NCBI RefSeq assembly: GCF_043290135.1
Contig: NC_134701.1
Span: 98,944,202 to 99,008,201 of the forward strand
Length of the DNA: 64,000 bases
Source of the DNA: Rhipicephalus microplus
Lineage: Eukaryota; Arthropoda; Arachnida; Ixodida; Ixodidae
Direction of reading: 5' to 3'
Position 1 is the stretch's first letter, and every line of letters begins with the position of its first letter. Positions 36,400-48,163 of this stretch are shown in pieces. Made by a program: the position numbers and the translations under genes. The notes beneath the pieces were generated by a model. It was not told the DNA's origin. It saw nothing but the letters and a program-made list of their open reading frames with translations, and searched no databases.

Positions 36400-37746
36400 G
36401 CAACATCTAGTTTTCCTGCTGCGATCGTTCAGAGAAGCTCAGCGAGGAAAAGCGCCGAGATGGTGGAGAGCGGGATTGGTGACGTAGCGGCGACCGGGAG
36501 CGGGAGTTGCGGCGACCGGATGAAGGGGCATCAGAGTAGGGAAGACTGGACACATGGACATCAGTGGAGGGCTCGTAAGATGACGACAAATAGAAATTGA
36601 AGGGTGCAGCGGCTGAACATCAAGGGGTCGTCGGGTGCATGTGCGTAGAGGTGTAGAAGGTCTAACGTGGTTTGTTTGACCGACGGCGGCAGCAATAGCG
36701 AGAAACTTGCGCGGGCTGGTGGCAGAAAAAAAAACAAATAGACCGGTCGTCGGGCGTTTGTCATTCCGAAGAATACGGAAGGATATTGTTGGAGGTAAAT
36801 GGCAACCGTGTCTTGCAGAGTAAGACAGGACTTGAAGGCGAGTCAAGGGACATGCCGATGGAAGGCCGAGCTTCGCAAACTCCTGCCTCACTACAGCTTG
36901 CATGAACGCCACTGACGGCTGTTGTTGGTCAGAGGCGAGTATTTCGAAGACGAGTGGCTGAAGAGGAGCCGTACAGGCGGCTTCAATTTCCCGACAAAAA
37001 ATGCGCGTGACGTTGTCTTACGTGGGGTACTGGCGGGCGGCTTCGCACGATTAGGTTGCGACCATATTGGGCAGCCGGGTGAATCGCTGAGTAATACGGC
37101 GGCTCTTGGCTTCTTCAAACCGTTTGCACTCTTTAGTGATGGCCTCGACGGTGGCAACGTTGTTGTGTACTAGAAGATTAAAGGAATCGTCTGCTATGCC
37201 TTTCAGCACACGGGCCACTTTCTCAGACTCACTGATTTGCTCGTCAATCGGGTGACATAAGGCGATGACGTCGTGAATGTACGTGATGTACGGCTCCATA
37301 GACGTCTATGTATGAGCCGTCAGTTGATTCCGTGCTGCAATCTGCCGTCCAACGGTGTCACCAAAAAGGTAGCGGAACCTCTTTGGGAAGCGGAGATCAC
37401 AAGCTGGGAAGAGTCCCAGCTTGTGATCTCCGATTCGCGCGTCTCAAACCAAACCTGCAGTGGGCCATCTAGGTAAAAAAGCACATTGGCAAGCATAGAA
37501 GTTGGGCCCGACTTATAGCTTGCGCTGACCCGTTCGTACCGGTTGATCTATTTGGCCATGTGAACCATCCTCACCCGAAAATCCACCGGGATCACGAGCA
37601 GGATGTAGAACGACGTACGTAGAAGTCACGGAAGGGGCAGGTGGTGAAGGCTGCAGCTCGATGCCGTTCTGGCGCTGAATGGCGTCACTGACCAGCTGCA
37701 GATGCACGCCATTCTTCTCGACGCCCTTCCGGTGGAGTTGCGCCAT
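36400..37746 (-). pseudogene. Gypsy gag
   Basis: Gag forms the particle shell. The likely start is the ATG at 37746 (frame 37746-37513). The capsid-like part is best seen in frame 37299-37051: I-H-D-V-I-A-L-C, then K-V-A-R-V-L-K-G-I-A-D-D-S-F-N-L-L and C-K-R-F-E-E-A-K-S-R-R-I. The C-terminal part (about 36590-36410) is Ser/Arg-rich, as in related tick elements known to me; no clear CCHC zinc knuckle was found. Several frameshifts break the gene. A perfect 19-bp inverted repeat at 37391-37432 interrupts the expected capsid sequence. Confidence 0.75.
37391..37432. repeat. Perfect 19-bp inverted repeat in gag
   Basis: Arms 37391-37409 (cggagatcacaagctggga) and 37414-37432 are exact reverse complements around a 4-base loop, agag. 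Confidence 0.97.
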
Positions 37747-38300
37747 CTCGCTGCCACTTCAAGCACCAGCCCGCAGCCTTAGGATGCCCTCTGCACTGCA
37801 GTGCTCGCCCGCAGCGGCAACACATACCGTCCGCTTCCGTTTACCCGCACCAGGCAGGCTTCCCCGGCCTCGCAGAGCAAGGTACGCAGAGCAAGCGACG
37901 GCACGCGACACCATGGCCTTCGCCGTTTCCGCGACCACCAGCTCAGACGTCTCGGCCTCCTCCTCGCCGCAGCTGCTGGTCAGCTCCTCGACGGTGCCCC
38001 CTGCCGCTCCGCCACCTGCCACTGGTGCCAGCAATGGCCTGCCGGGTGCCTCGCCACATTCCACTCGCACCTCCCCGGCCAGCAGCTCGAGCTGGCGCGA
38101 GCTCGAGCTGCGCGAGAATTAGAACGAGCTGACATGCCTGGCGTGGCGGACGCTGGTAGCCGACGTGGCTCCGCTCCAGACCTGGAATAAAGTGGCGAGA
38201 TCGACACGGCCCCAACGGCCGCCTTCGACGCCGTCTCACGTCTCTCCTTCTCTCGCCGCTACAAGGCTATGGTTGTTCAACCTGTGACATGGCTTGACCT
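37747..38300 (-). other. GC-rich leader between 5' LTR and gag
   Basis: About 550 bp much richer in G and C than its surroundings. On the plus strand it carries a 147-codon Ser/Ala/Pro-rich frame (37679-38122), an aataaa at 38187-38192 and an end at ctctcgccgctaca (38264). That order could also fit an inserted LTR on the plus strand. A 12-bp perfect inverted repeat, gcagctcgagct and its complement, lies at about 38081-38110. I cannot decide between an internal gypsy leader and a nested insertion. Confidence 0.4.
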
Positions 38301-38339
38301 AGGATGATGAGTCCGTTACGGAGCTTCGTGATGAAGACA

Positions 38340-38520
38340 AGAAAGTACCCAGCACTCCTACCATAAATATGTTATGTAAAATGACACGAGGCGTGTCTCT
38401 TTAAAATCCAAATTGACACTGATGCGTATAGCATCAACTAAGATGGAGGACGGCACGCACAACTGACAGACCACTTCCTCGTTGCCGTCTTCTGGCTGCA
38501 GATATGACACCTACGTATCA
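38340..38520 (-). repeat. 5' LTR of the gypsy element
   Basis: Matches the 3' LTR over 38404-38500, with weaker similarity to about 38365. On the minus strand it starts TG at 38520. The primer-binding site was not identified. Confidence 0.65.
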
Positions 38521-38929
38521 ATATCATGAACTTTTGCTTATCCGACCATTTGTTTGGAGTGTTCTAGCATAGAGAGAAAACCCGCAAGAGGATTGTCTAG
38601 CCCCGAAATTTGGCGGCACTAAGCCTTTATTATTAATCGATTTCTGGGCCGATATACAGCTGCCCCAAAGTGGAGCTCACAGTGCTCTTTATAGTTTCTG
38701 TTTCCTTCAAGCTTACGTTCGTCCCCTGATATCATTACACAATTTACACAGATATTCCTGTCGTTAGCATATTGTTCTACGCAGAGACGTGAAGTCAACT
38801 TTCGGGTAGCGCAGTGCTCTCTTCCTTCAGAGTAATCACTACTAATAATAAATCTTCTTTCTAGGCGAAGGTTCTATGAGTTGGAGATTTCGGTTTCTGT
38901 TGTGGCGGTGTCGTTGGTTAAACAAAAAA
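38521..38929. other. No gene recognised
   Basis: Flanking sequence of the gypsy element. No domain or repeat could be assigned. Confidence 0.35.
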
Positions 38930-39590
38930 AACTTGCCGCGCATCTACGTACTTCGCTGCAAATGTCGTCAAAAGATGATAATCTTCTTGTGCCCTTCTTT
39001 AGTGCATATTGTCGCATTTTAGCGCCACATAAGAAACATTAAAATGTATAGAACTACGTATGTATTTATTTTCTAGTAAAAAACACACCACCTAGCTAGT
39101 ACTTACGTACTCATGTTTCACCTCAGGTATGTGTCATATGTGCTTTTTGATCGACAATGTTTCCCCACCGCGGACGTCTCGTGGCTTGAGTACTCGGCGG
39201 CTCACCAGCATGTCGCGGAATTGAATCCCTGCTGTGGCAGGTGCAATTTTGATGGAGGCGAAAATACTTTAGGCCCGTGTGCTCAGGGTACACGTAAAGA
39301 ACTTCAGGTGGTAAATTTCCCGAACTCTCCAATACGGCGTCTTTCAGACTCATATGGTGGTTTAGGAGGTTAAACCTTACATATCAATCATCATCGATCG
39401 ACACTGTTCCCAAGTATGAATGCAGCCACCATTTCGAGATGACTGGGCGTTGAGCAAGGGCTTAAACGTTGGACGGGTGGCTGAATTGTGTGGCTGACAG
39501 ACATAGAGACAGAGACAGATAAAAATTACTGTGTTCAAGTATCCCCAGAAAGACTATCGTATTTAAAAACGCCGAACCTGTGAGTTCATA
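38930..39590 (+). repeat. Dispersed repeat, copy 2, split by a SINE
   Basis: Shares tgcaaatgtcgtcaaaag (38958-38975), tgtatttattttctagtaaaa (about 39060) and actatcgtatttaaaaac (about 39551) with copy 1 at 375-1052. Without the inserted SINE, the spacing between the last two blocks is close to that in copy 1. It lacks about 250 bp of copy 1's left half. Confidence 0.6.
39163..39395 (+). mobile_element. Ruka-like SINE with target duplication
   Basis: A plus-strand copy inside the dispersed repeat. The head is degenerate (ccaccgcggacgtctcgtgg; B-box-like ggaattgaatccc), the body has ggaggcgaaaata and ggcccgtgtgctcag, and the tail is catatcaatcatcat. Duplications gatcgacaatgttt (39149-39162) and gatcgacactgttc (39396-39409) differ at two positions. 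Confidence 0.9.
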
Positions 39591-41349
39591 GAAAATCGTG
39601 TGGCTACAAATAGCCTTTACAAGGTGGGCATATCGCGCGCGCTTTCTGCTAACTGATATTCTCTCAATATTGGGAGTGTCGGCAATCGAGCGTTTCTGAC
39701 ATGCAAATCTGATCTTTGATGCGGGACTCTCAGTCTTTCATGATACCATTTCCTTTCAGTGTCTCGTTTCATTGTTGCACGCGTGACCTTTGTTGTGGCC
39801 TGTAGCAGCAGAATAGATGCGCTGCGAAGCATGTGCGTGAAGACCATGTTAATCCCTTGAAGGAAAGAAGAAATTATGCAGGTGGAAACAAGGATAGTAA
39901 AATAGTAAGTCAGGCACGCAGAAGCTAACAGAGCAAGCACTTCCTATCGGGAAAAGGATTTTCTGTTTTTTCTTGCTAACAGAAATTTTGTGCATTTAAA
40001 GTCATAGCGAATTACCGGTGACAGGTATACCTCTCATTGTGCAGGACTGAGGATCCTCAATCATTCGTCTTTTTTTCAAATCCTCGATGACGAATTACTA
40101 TGTGTACTTTTAGTGACAGTTAAACCTTGTCCCATAGTACAGCACATAATACAGTGACTTCTGTACCTCTCAACCGAGAAGAAAGATCGAATTTATTCTT
40201 CGTTGCCACTTCAGCTGCTGCGAGATGCCGTTCGTCACACTGTGACAACCATATTTACTATTGAAGTTGAATGAAACTCCTGCGTATCCTGCGTAACCAA
40301 ACGAGATTGTTTTGGAGTGCCGAACACGTCTTGGATCACGTCAAGAAAAAAGGTACGTTTAGTACTATATCAGATCCAGTAAATCACGGCATTCTAATGT
40401 AAGAGAACCACAATGTTTTTGCTGCATCCTTTTTAACTTTCATGTAAACAAAAATCTGATGAACATAACTTGAAAGTAGGCACTTCCATTAAATTTTCTC
40501 CTGTATGCTGATAGCATTGATTATAAATGGCGTCGGAAAAGTGCTACAGCGCTGCAGAGGTAAATACTAACTATACTAAATTACTAGCGCAGATTTTTCT
40601 CACACCTGATAACCTGCCTGTTTTTTTTTCATTTCTTGCTATTTTTTCTCTTTCTGAGTATTATCGTTTGATGGCTTTACTAAAGGCGTTCTCGGCAATC
40701 AAAGAACCACTTGGTAATTGGCGCAACTTCGTCGCAATACTGGAAAACTTCAAACAAGAAAACTCCTATGGCTCCCTGCACATTCGCTTAAGATGACTCG
40801 ACGATGAGAGCCGTCTTCTTTTACGTCTTAGGCGATAAATTGGTGCTTCCTGTCTCTCTTCCAAAGTTTTATGCAGCCAACATGACTTCGCACGACCTCA
40901 AGGATTGCAGACATGGAGAGTTTTCTGAAGGTTACCTGGCTTTAAACTGTCTTCGTAATCAGACCACCTATGGTCAAGCGACTGTCATATTTGTCGCGAC
41001 ATTACGTCAGCATGCGGCGCCGCATATTTTGACAATCTCCTACGTCATGATGGCGTATTAATGTGATGTCAGTTATAAGTTATATTTCTCTTACAACTCG
41101 TGCTGATGTCGACGGCTTTCTAACACTGTTGCCGCTGGAGGTCAATTTGCGCGCTTCATGAGGCGTTGGATTACTTCGCCTTAACCGTATTGAATTCAGC
41201 CTAATGGCAAACCGCTATGCAAGGTACCATGAATTCAATTTTGGTAATGAAACCGTATCACTACAAACGCGGTAGACACCAAATATATTGAGACTATTGA
41301 AACAGTACACTCTAAGGCAAAAGAGTGTGAAAAGGCCGTGTGGTTTGTC
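39591..41349. other. No gene recognised
   Basis: Frames up to 107 codons without recognisable domains. No repeat structure found. Confidence 0.35.
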
Positions 41350-41630
41350 CTTTTGGGGACTAATGGGGCTTTCACAACTATTTCTTCTTTTAGGGACTAA
41401 CGACACCGGGTCTAACTGTGAGTCCCCACAGACCAGCTCAAGGAACTAACAATTATACCTCACATTTACACCTTAGCTGGTAACTGTTAGTCCCACAAGT
41501 CACCTCAAAGGACTAAAATTTAGTCCGCTCCTTTACACTTTATTGCGCGACCATTAGTTCCTACATTTACAACTTACCAGGCAGTCGTTAGTCCTCCCAT
41601 TGGCACCTCGCTGGGCGAACAGTTGGTCCC
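41350..41630. repeat. Cluster of GGACTAA / TTAGTCC half-sites
   Basis: About eight near-copies of ggactaa or its complement occur in 280 bp, at about 41356, 41394, 41441, 41482, 41514, 41524, 41553 and 41588. Part of this comes from a degenerate repeat of the form taactgttagtcccaca...ctcaaaggactaa (about 41414, 41476 and 41580). Sites occur in both orientations. Confidence 0.65.
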
Positions 41631-41877
41631 CTCAAATACTCAGATAGAATGAACTTTTTATCACCAATTCAAATATTGTTTTTCTATTTACTCTCCGCCA
41701 GGCCTAATACTTCTCTCGCCTGTTTTTCTGTGCAACGAGAAACAAACAGCGCGGAAAACAACATGCGAAAAATTATTCAGTGACCTGTGTATCACTGCTT
41801 TTACAGTCACTACAACAACGAAAGACAAAATTGTGACATTTAAATCTTTTAATTTTCTCTATGCACATGAAGATTCT

Positions 41878-42447
41878 CTAATGTTTAAGAGAATCCGCGG
41901 TGAAACGCACAAATCCAGCCTCGTTGTTACATCTTGTGGAGTCCTTGTGAGGCTCTTCGAACGGAAGAGATAGATGACAGGCATTGTAGATGCCAGCGCA
42001 CGCAGCATTCTGCATGTTGTGTGCCCACGGGTGTACAATAAGATAGTAAAAACAAGTAGTCACACGTGACAGAAAATGAGAATACACGCAAATGAAAAGT
42101 ACGTGCAAGTTGATATAAAACATACGATTAAAATATGACACGCCAATAACTTTTCCTTCACATCTCTTACAGTTCTTCTGAGGCTGCTTCGATGAAAGTG
42201 ATAGATGATGAGTATTGCAGACGTTCAAAGCCTTCTGTATGGTGTGTGCCCATGGCTGCTTAATAAGCTTGTAAATATAGTTCACTCGTTCCAGAGAATG
42301 AATATATACGGGCATGACAAATGCGTGCAAGGAGAGATAAAAACATAGGTGTAAAGTAGGACAAGCAAATAAATTCACCATGATGTCACACATCGTCATA
42401 GACACATTTCGATCTCTGTAGCGCAACAGCTTAAGTGCGGTAGCCAC
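41878..42447 (-). repeat. 231-bp tandem repeat with open frame
   Basis: Two units start near 41930 and 42161 (cat-ct.t...g..g..ctt.tgaggct.cttcga, then gatagatga). The minus strand is open for 189 codons across both units. Each unit encodes a P-W-A-H...H-L-S-L...R-C block preceded by an aromatic, hydrophobic stretch. The repeats have diverged strongly yet length differences inside the block appear to be in multiples of three. No known domain is recognised. It may be a satellite fragment with a chance frame, or an exon of an unknown repeat protein. Confidence 0.5.
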
Positions 42448-43350
42448 AGTCAGAACTCGGAGGCGCCGCCAACCACCGTACCGCTAGTGCGGCGGTGAGT
42501 TCTAAGCGAGCCCCGCCGTTCAGCTCAAGCAAGCGGAATCATAAACGGTGTTGCATGCGAAGCGCCTGCCGCCAGCAAAACTCGAACAGCGCCGACATTG
42601 TTTGGATCAAGTGCCTAAAGAACCGACGGTAATGCGGCCCTTTTCCACAAACTCGAGCGAGTGCAGCTAGTACACGCGAGTCTGCCGCTGTAGCAGCCGC
42701 CAACAGGTGGCGCCAAGCTGCTTGCGACCGATTGACAGGGAAGCAAACTATAGTAGCGATCAGTTTTCACAGACTAGGTTCTGACGTGAGCGAAAGCCCC
42801 GCCAGCCCGTACCGTTGCAATTACAGCGCGCGACATACTAAATGAAGCTCGTTACGAGCAACCGCAACTTGTTTTTCACGACTCACAAAGGAGTGGAAGA
42901 CAGGTGGTCGAAAAGCACAGGTGAACTACAGACGCCGAAGTCGACATTCGCAGAGAATTTTGTGTGGGCTATATACAAAATGACTGAGCCCATTGGTGGC
43001 AAGCGCGATCCGTATCGCACACCCGACAGGTACGGCAGAATAGAGAATGATCACCTACTTGTGAAAAAAATCCAACGCTGGTTTCTGCCCTGAGTCAGAC
43101 TGAAATGACGTATCCAATATGCCTGCTGTGTTCTTGGCCGGCATGTTGGCCTTCATTCGGAAACAGTGGTGTCATGAGTTGGTTGCGACCATCTTCGCTA
43201 AGCCAGAGATATACAGTGCGGCGTGACGACGAGCTGATACCTTCTCCAGGCTTCATGGGTGTGGCGAAACGTAAAAGCAGCTGCGCACACTCATCGAAAC
43301 TTACGCACAATGTACAGCGGCGCAACTCCTAGATCTTCGAGCTCTCCGAT
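42448..43350. other. GC-rich block, unassigned
   Basis: Noticeably GC-richer than the surroundings, especially 42451-42840. A stem with agaactc/gagttct ends and gccgcc/ggcgg inside lies at about 42452-42503. Frames of 83 (42842-43093, plus) and 76 codons (43325-43095, minus) overlap nearby without recognisable domains. It could be a diverged mobile element or a promoter/exon region; I cannot tell. Confidence 0.35.
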
Positions 43351-46300
43351 TGCAATGGAGCGCCAACCATCACCAGCAAAATAAAGGAGAAGACTGAGCC
43401 AAAAGAGAGGAGGATGGTAAGTTTCTACGTCAGCGTTTTGCACACGGCGTGCCTCTCCCAAGTGGTTCATCCCTTCGGAGCGTAAGTGGTTTGCACGCGG
43501 CACACCTCTCTCTGTGCTTACTCCTCAACGGTCTTTCAGTTCACCACGCACCCCAATTGGGTTCCGTTACTCTGTTTTTGGGTAATTTTGTCTCAAAATT
43601 AACTCAGTGCTACCAAAAACAATAGCACAGTTAAAATATAGAACCAGTAAAAGAAACCTTACTTTCCACAAAAAGTGGTGAGGTGGAAAGCTAGTATCGC
43701 AGAACATAGACAAAATTAGGCAAAAGATGCGCGCTCTCAAGCAGGGTGCCTTGACTTGATGGCAAAGCTCAAATGAATAACGCTTTCGCACTTGGAACAA
43801 TTAGGCCTGCAACGCGACCAATTTGGGACGTGTTCTGTCGCACTGCCTTCACCGGCAGTCACTTTATTAGGTGTTCCTCATATGCGTATGTTTTTCTTGC
43901 CTGATTTGGAGCAGTGTAATTAATCTAATTTTGTATTCATTCGGCAAGCTTGCTTTTTATGTATGTTTTCATATATATATATTTATAACTAGCGAGTTTT
44001 CAATACCCCATTACCTTACTTATTACAATGTTGGCCCGTCTGCTAGAAGTTAATTATTCTCAATGTTTTCTTCTGCGTCATAGTCAAATTGTATATGAGG
44101 ACCCCAAAATTAAAAAACTGCACATTAGAGCACGAAAACAAAGGCCGAAAGAGGAATGACTCTAAACATCATTATCAGTGATGTTCACTTGGGGCTCCCA
44201 CAAAAAAAGCAACAAAAACTTGTGCATAATTAGCCCAACAAATAAAATGTTTCAGTTGTTATTCTCTCTGCAGGCTAATATCGTCCACTGAGCTGCTGTA
44301 AAGAGGTTATGAGAAATGTTGTTTTTATTTTATACTGGGTTTCGTAGTGAAGTTCTTTTACGGCAGTGAAATACGTTCGCACAGGTTACTTTCGGGGCGA
44401 AACTATGTGCCAACGTTGTCGTGGTACCGTATACTTATTTCGCTTTCCTCATTTACAAAAATACTGCACGTCGCATAGCCGAAAGACGGGTATATAAACC
44501 GTGACATAACACTAAACAAAAAAGTTGCAAATATTTAATTGGGCCAGCACAATTTTCATGGCATCAACTAACACTACAGGTCTATTGAGACATGACAGAA
44601 TGACCGACGTCACTCTTGATTCCCAAAGATGCAGCTAAAAGATGCCTGCACTAGATGAAAAAAGTTTATTCGTTCGACCCTTATCCTGGCCAATCCGACT
44701 GTACCCGCACCTATTTTGAATTTATGGCACCAATGAATAAAGTGATTGGAGCCTCAGACAAGAAATCAATCTGACCTGAAAACCTAAAAGAAGCCGCCGG
44801 CCATCGCTGCCAGCACAGCTAATATGGACTACTTTTTTTTCTCGCGCAAATATCAATCTACTAGAAATGGGTTGACTTTTTACGGCTCATAGAATTGTTT
44901 GCTGTACGTGCGGTGATGGTGTAGCGTAGACGGAGCTACAACTTCTTTCACAGATTTGCTGTTTTCTCGGATTTAGAACTTCTTTTACAACTGCGTAGCA
45001 ATTGATAACGATCTGGAACGTGTGCCCACCCTTTGCGCTGTTCAAGATACGTTTGCTTCCAGGCGTCCCCCAATGGTTACCCAATGAGATTACCCATTGA
45101 GTGTTTTGAAGAGGCTCTGAAAGAACCCCCGTCCAGCTTTCGCTGTGATTGGGCTGCGCATTCCGCACAGGCCTAAAGCTTTTCGAGTAAGGTGATGCCT
45201 TACAATGATGACACACTTCTTTTCTTTGGTTACTTACTTAAGCGTTGAAATAACCCCTATTTTAACCGTTCCGGTCGCGTGATGCCGTTCACACTTTTTC
45301 CCTCATTCTTCTGGACTGCAATTTATTTCCTGCAAACTGAAAATCTGTTATTACAGGCTGCTGCAAGAAGAGCCCACGGGGTTCCTTGTGAATACACCTA
45401 AGAAGACTCAAAGGCGTGGCTTCACGTGCTTCTTTTATACGCCATCTTCATTTTCTTATCTTGAGGCCATGCATCTGCGTTTTTTTTGTCACCCAGAGGA
45501 GGGTGCGACAACAGCGTCACTTCTCGCTGCGGAACGTAACATCGCGACAAAATGGCGTCGCAAAATTTTGAAATAGGTCGGGCCGTGATAGCGTCTAATG
45601 ATGACGACTTCACATGATGATGGCTTCCCGCATCCATTGTCCCCGATTGTCAAATTTATGACAAGCCGCGGGACAGTTGGCAATAATTGTCAAATTACTT
45701 GTCTGATGAGGCATTTGAGGCAGTCGCTTCCACGAATTTGCTTACAGCTATCGTGTTTCACCGTAGGTTGCCACTGTTTTATAAAACTATTTGTATTATA
45801 TTTCTCATCTAATTGCCTTGCGTCTGCATAACAATAAATTTCTTTTGCCCTTTTACTAACGTCTTACGGGTTTTTCCTCTATCGCAGCTATCCTCGTGAA
45901 ACCCCGATTTTGTTCTTCGCTTTGCTCGCGGAAATCATTCCAAAAGTGCATCGGGAAATATCCAGAAGTCTCCACTACCAAGTGAGTACATTTTCATGGA
46001 TATGAGTCCCGAATTTTTTTCCAACTGCCCAATAGAGCATGCCCACCAGATATATCTCTTTCTCGTCGCAAAGACTCGTAAGCCTCTTATGTATACCTTT
46101 CGAATGTTGACACATTGAAGTAATAGCAAGGGAACGCATTTTTATTGTGGTCTGCAACAGTAAACAATGCAATCCAGAAAACTGGATGCCTTTGGAAACA
46201 GCCGATAACCAATGACGCCGTGCACTGAGTATCCCGCCGCATTCTCTGACTTCATGCGCTCGCAGACAAGAGCTTAGGTCTGAGTACACAGAGCTCACTG

Positions 46301-47476
46301 ATTTTACGGCTTGCAGCTCTTTTCCGAGCTGGCGAAGCCGCCAGAAAAATGCGTGAAAAAATAAGCTAAGTTAACCTGACTTCTTTGTCTTAAGCCTCCT
46401 GTACTCGCTACCCCAAAAGCAAAGATAACTTTGATTGCACAATGTACTTGTCTAAGTCTTCCCAACGGGGTATTCAATGAGCCGTCGATCCTGCATAGCA
46501 AGTATTCAAAAGTTTCTATAGCCTCAAGCACAAAGGCTACGCACTGTTTCAAATGAATGACAATAATTACTACTTGTATCAGTGCAGGTAATGTAGTAAT
46601 TGTAATTACCATCGTTTGCGGCATGTGTACTTGTTGCGTTCCGGTATCGATAACCTGTGCGTGCAAAGTATTGGTACATATAGGCTATATATTCGGTTTC
46701 ACATGATTCGTTTATCGAGAACATTACATATCATATCTAGGCAATATCACCAGCCAGACCTTTGTAGAGTCAGAGCTGTGGTGGCAACATCTTCACTTTC
46801 TAAAAACATGCTAACAACTGTGGAATCACCAAGCACATTTTTTGAGAAATATACGCTTAGTGCAATTACTGAGTTCACGAAAAGAGAGAACACTGCCACA
46901 GCGGCCTGCACATTTGAAACACTTCAACACAAAGTCTGTTTTTGCCTCTCTTCCTGCCGCTTGGTGCCGGGGCAGGTATAGCTTTGTCTGAAGTATACCC
47001 TAATCAATAATAATTTTGTTATCCAGAAAAATTAACAGATGAAATTGTGCAAGGGCTGATGCGTTTATTTATGTTGTGTTCTCATGTAAAGCAATTTATA
47101 TATGCATTGTGCGCTTATATCCGTAAACGTATATCACTTGAGTATAGAATACACTGCATCATGGTCGGTCTCTGTTCGATGGAATTTTTTTTTACTAGGT
47201 CACCTAAAAAGTACGTCGTATGTCCAAGCTATATATATAATGGTAGCGAAGGCTCCATAGAAACTCATACGTTCAGAAAATAGCGGCCCATCAACTGCTC
47301 ATAGGGCTTAGCGCAATCTGTGTGAGGAGGGAATACTTCCAGCGGAACCAAAAAAAAAATAAAGCGGATATGACGCAATAGCTTGCGAACAAGTGACGTC
47401 ATTTTGTGCGTACAAGCATGAAATATGATCTCAGGTTACTTTTCATGGGCCCCTGATCGCTAAGCACTCACATTAA
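43351..47476. other. No gene recognised
   Basis: About 4.1 kb of AT-leaning sequence. The longest frames (about 120 codons, for example 46616-46981) have no recognisable domain. No RNA gene or clear repeat seen. Confidence 0.35.
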
Positions 47477-47729
47477 TTTGATATTGTTTGATATGTGGGG
47501 TTTAACGTCGACTAATTACTATATGATTATGAGAGACGCCATAGCGGAGGTCTCCGGAAGTTTTCACCACCTGGGTCAAAAATATTTTAACGTGCATCCA
47601 AATCTGAGCACACGGGCCTACAACATTTCCGCCTCCATTGGAAATGCAGGCGCCGCAGCCGGCATTCGATCCAGCGACCTGCGGGTCAGTAGCCGAGTAC
47701 CTTAGCCACTAGACCACCATGGCGATGCT
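47477..47729 (-). mobile_element. Ruka-like SINE
   Basis: A full-length minus-strand copy from the tRNA-like head (gccatggtggtctagtggct on the minus strand) to the 3' end near tttgatatgtgggg. Candidate duplications gcactcacattaa (47464-47476) and gcactcgcactaa (47730-47742) differ at two bases. Confidence 0.88.
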
Positions 47730-47907
47730 GCACTCGCACTAAGGCGATTGCTGGTGAGTCATTCACGAGTGCACTTCAAGTAAACGCCAGCTAATTTAAT
47801 ATGAGCTCATGAGTGAAAGTGATGTTTAGGTGTACTACTATTCCCCTGAATTTCGTTATGCAAAGAAACTTAATTTTCAACCTTTTATTCACCGTTCATG
47901 GCATGTT

Positions 47908-48150
47908 GAGTGATTTATATGTGGCGTTTAACGTCCAGAAACTGCCATAATAATATGAGAGACGCCATAGTGAAGGCCTTCGCAATTTTGGCCCCCTGGG
48001 GTTATTTAACATGCATCAAAATCTGAGCACATGTGCCTTTAGCATTTTGTAGGCGCCTACCGCAAATGCAGCCACCACAGCCGAGATTTGATTCCTTGAG
48101 CTGCAGGTCTGCAGCCGAGTACTTTAGCCCCTAGACCACCACGGCGGAAC
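47908..48150 (-). mobile_element. Ruka-like SINE, diverged
   Basis: A minus-strand copy with many substitutions, including a small insertion in the body (tttgtaggcgcctacc, around 48043). Duplications ttcatggcatgtt (47895-47907) and ttcgtggcatgtc (48151-48163) flank it. Confidence 0.88.
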
Positions 48151-48163
48151 TTCGTGGCATGTC

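Larger units (their letters stand above)
32640..38520 (-). mobile_element. Decayed Ty3/gypsy LTR retrotransposon
   Basis: The minus strand carries LTR - gag - protease - RT - RNase H - integrase - LTR in Ty3/gypsy order. The two LTRs are seen as a matching block (38404-38500 and 32698-32797) that differs by eye at about 15 of 97 positions, so the insertion is old. Every domain has frameshifts or stops. The RNase H region is split by a LINE fragment (33835-34545), and part of the RNase H/integrase boundary has been deleted near 33600. Both the protease and integrase active sites carry Asp-to-Asn changes. It can no longer move on its own. Confidence 0.9.

Noticed and set aside
37679..38122. 147-codon Ala/Ser/Pro-rich plus-strand frame
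   Set aside because: It overlaps gag and the GC-rich leader on the opposite strand. High GC content lowers stop frequency.
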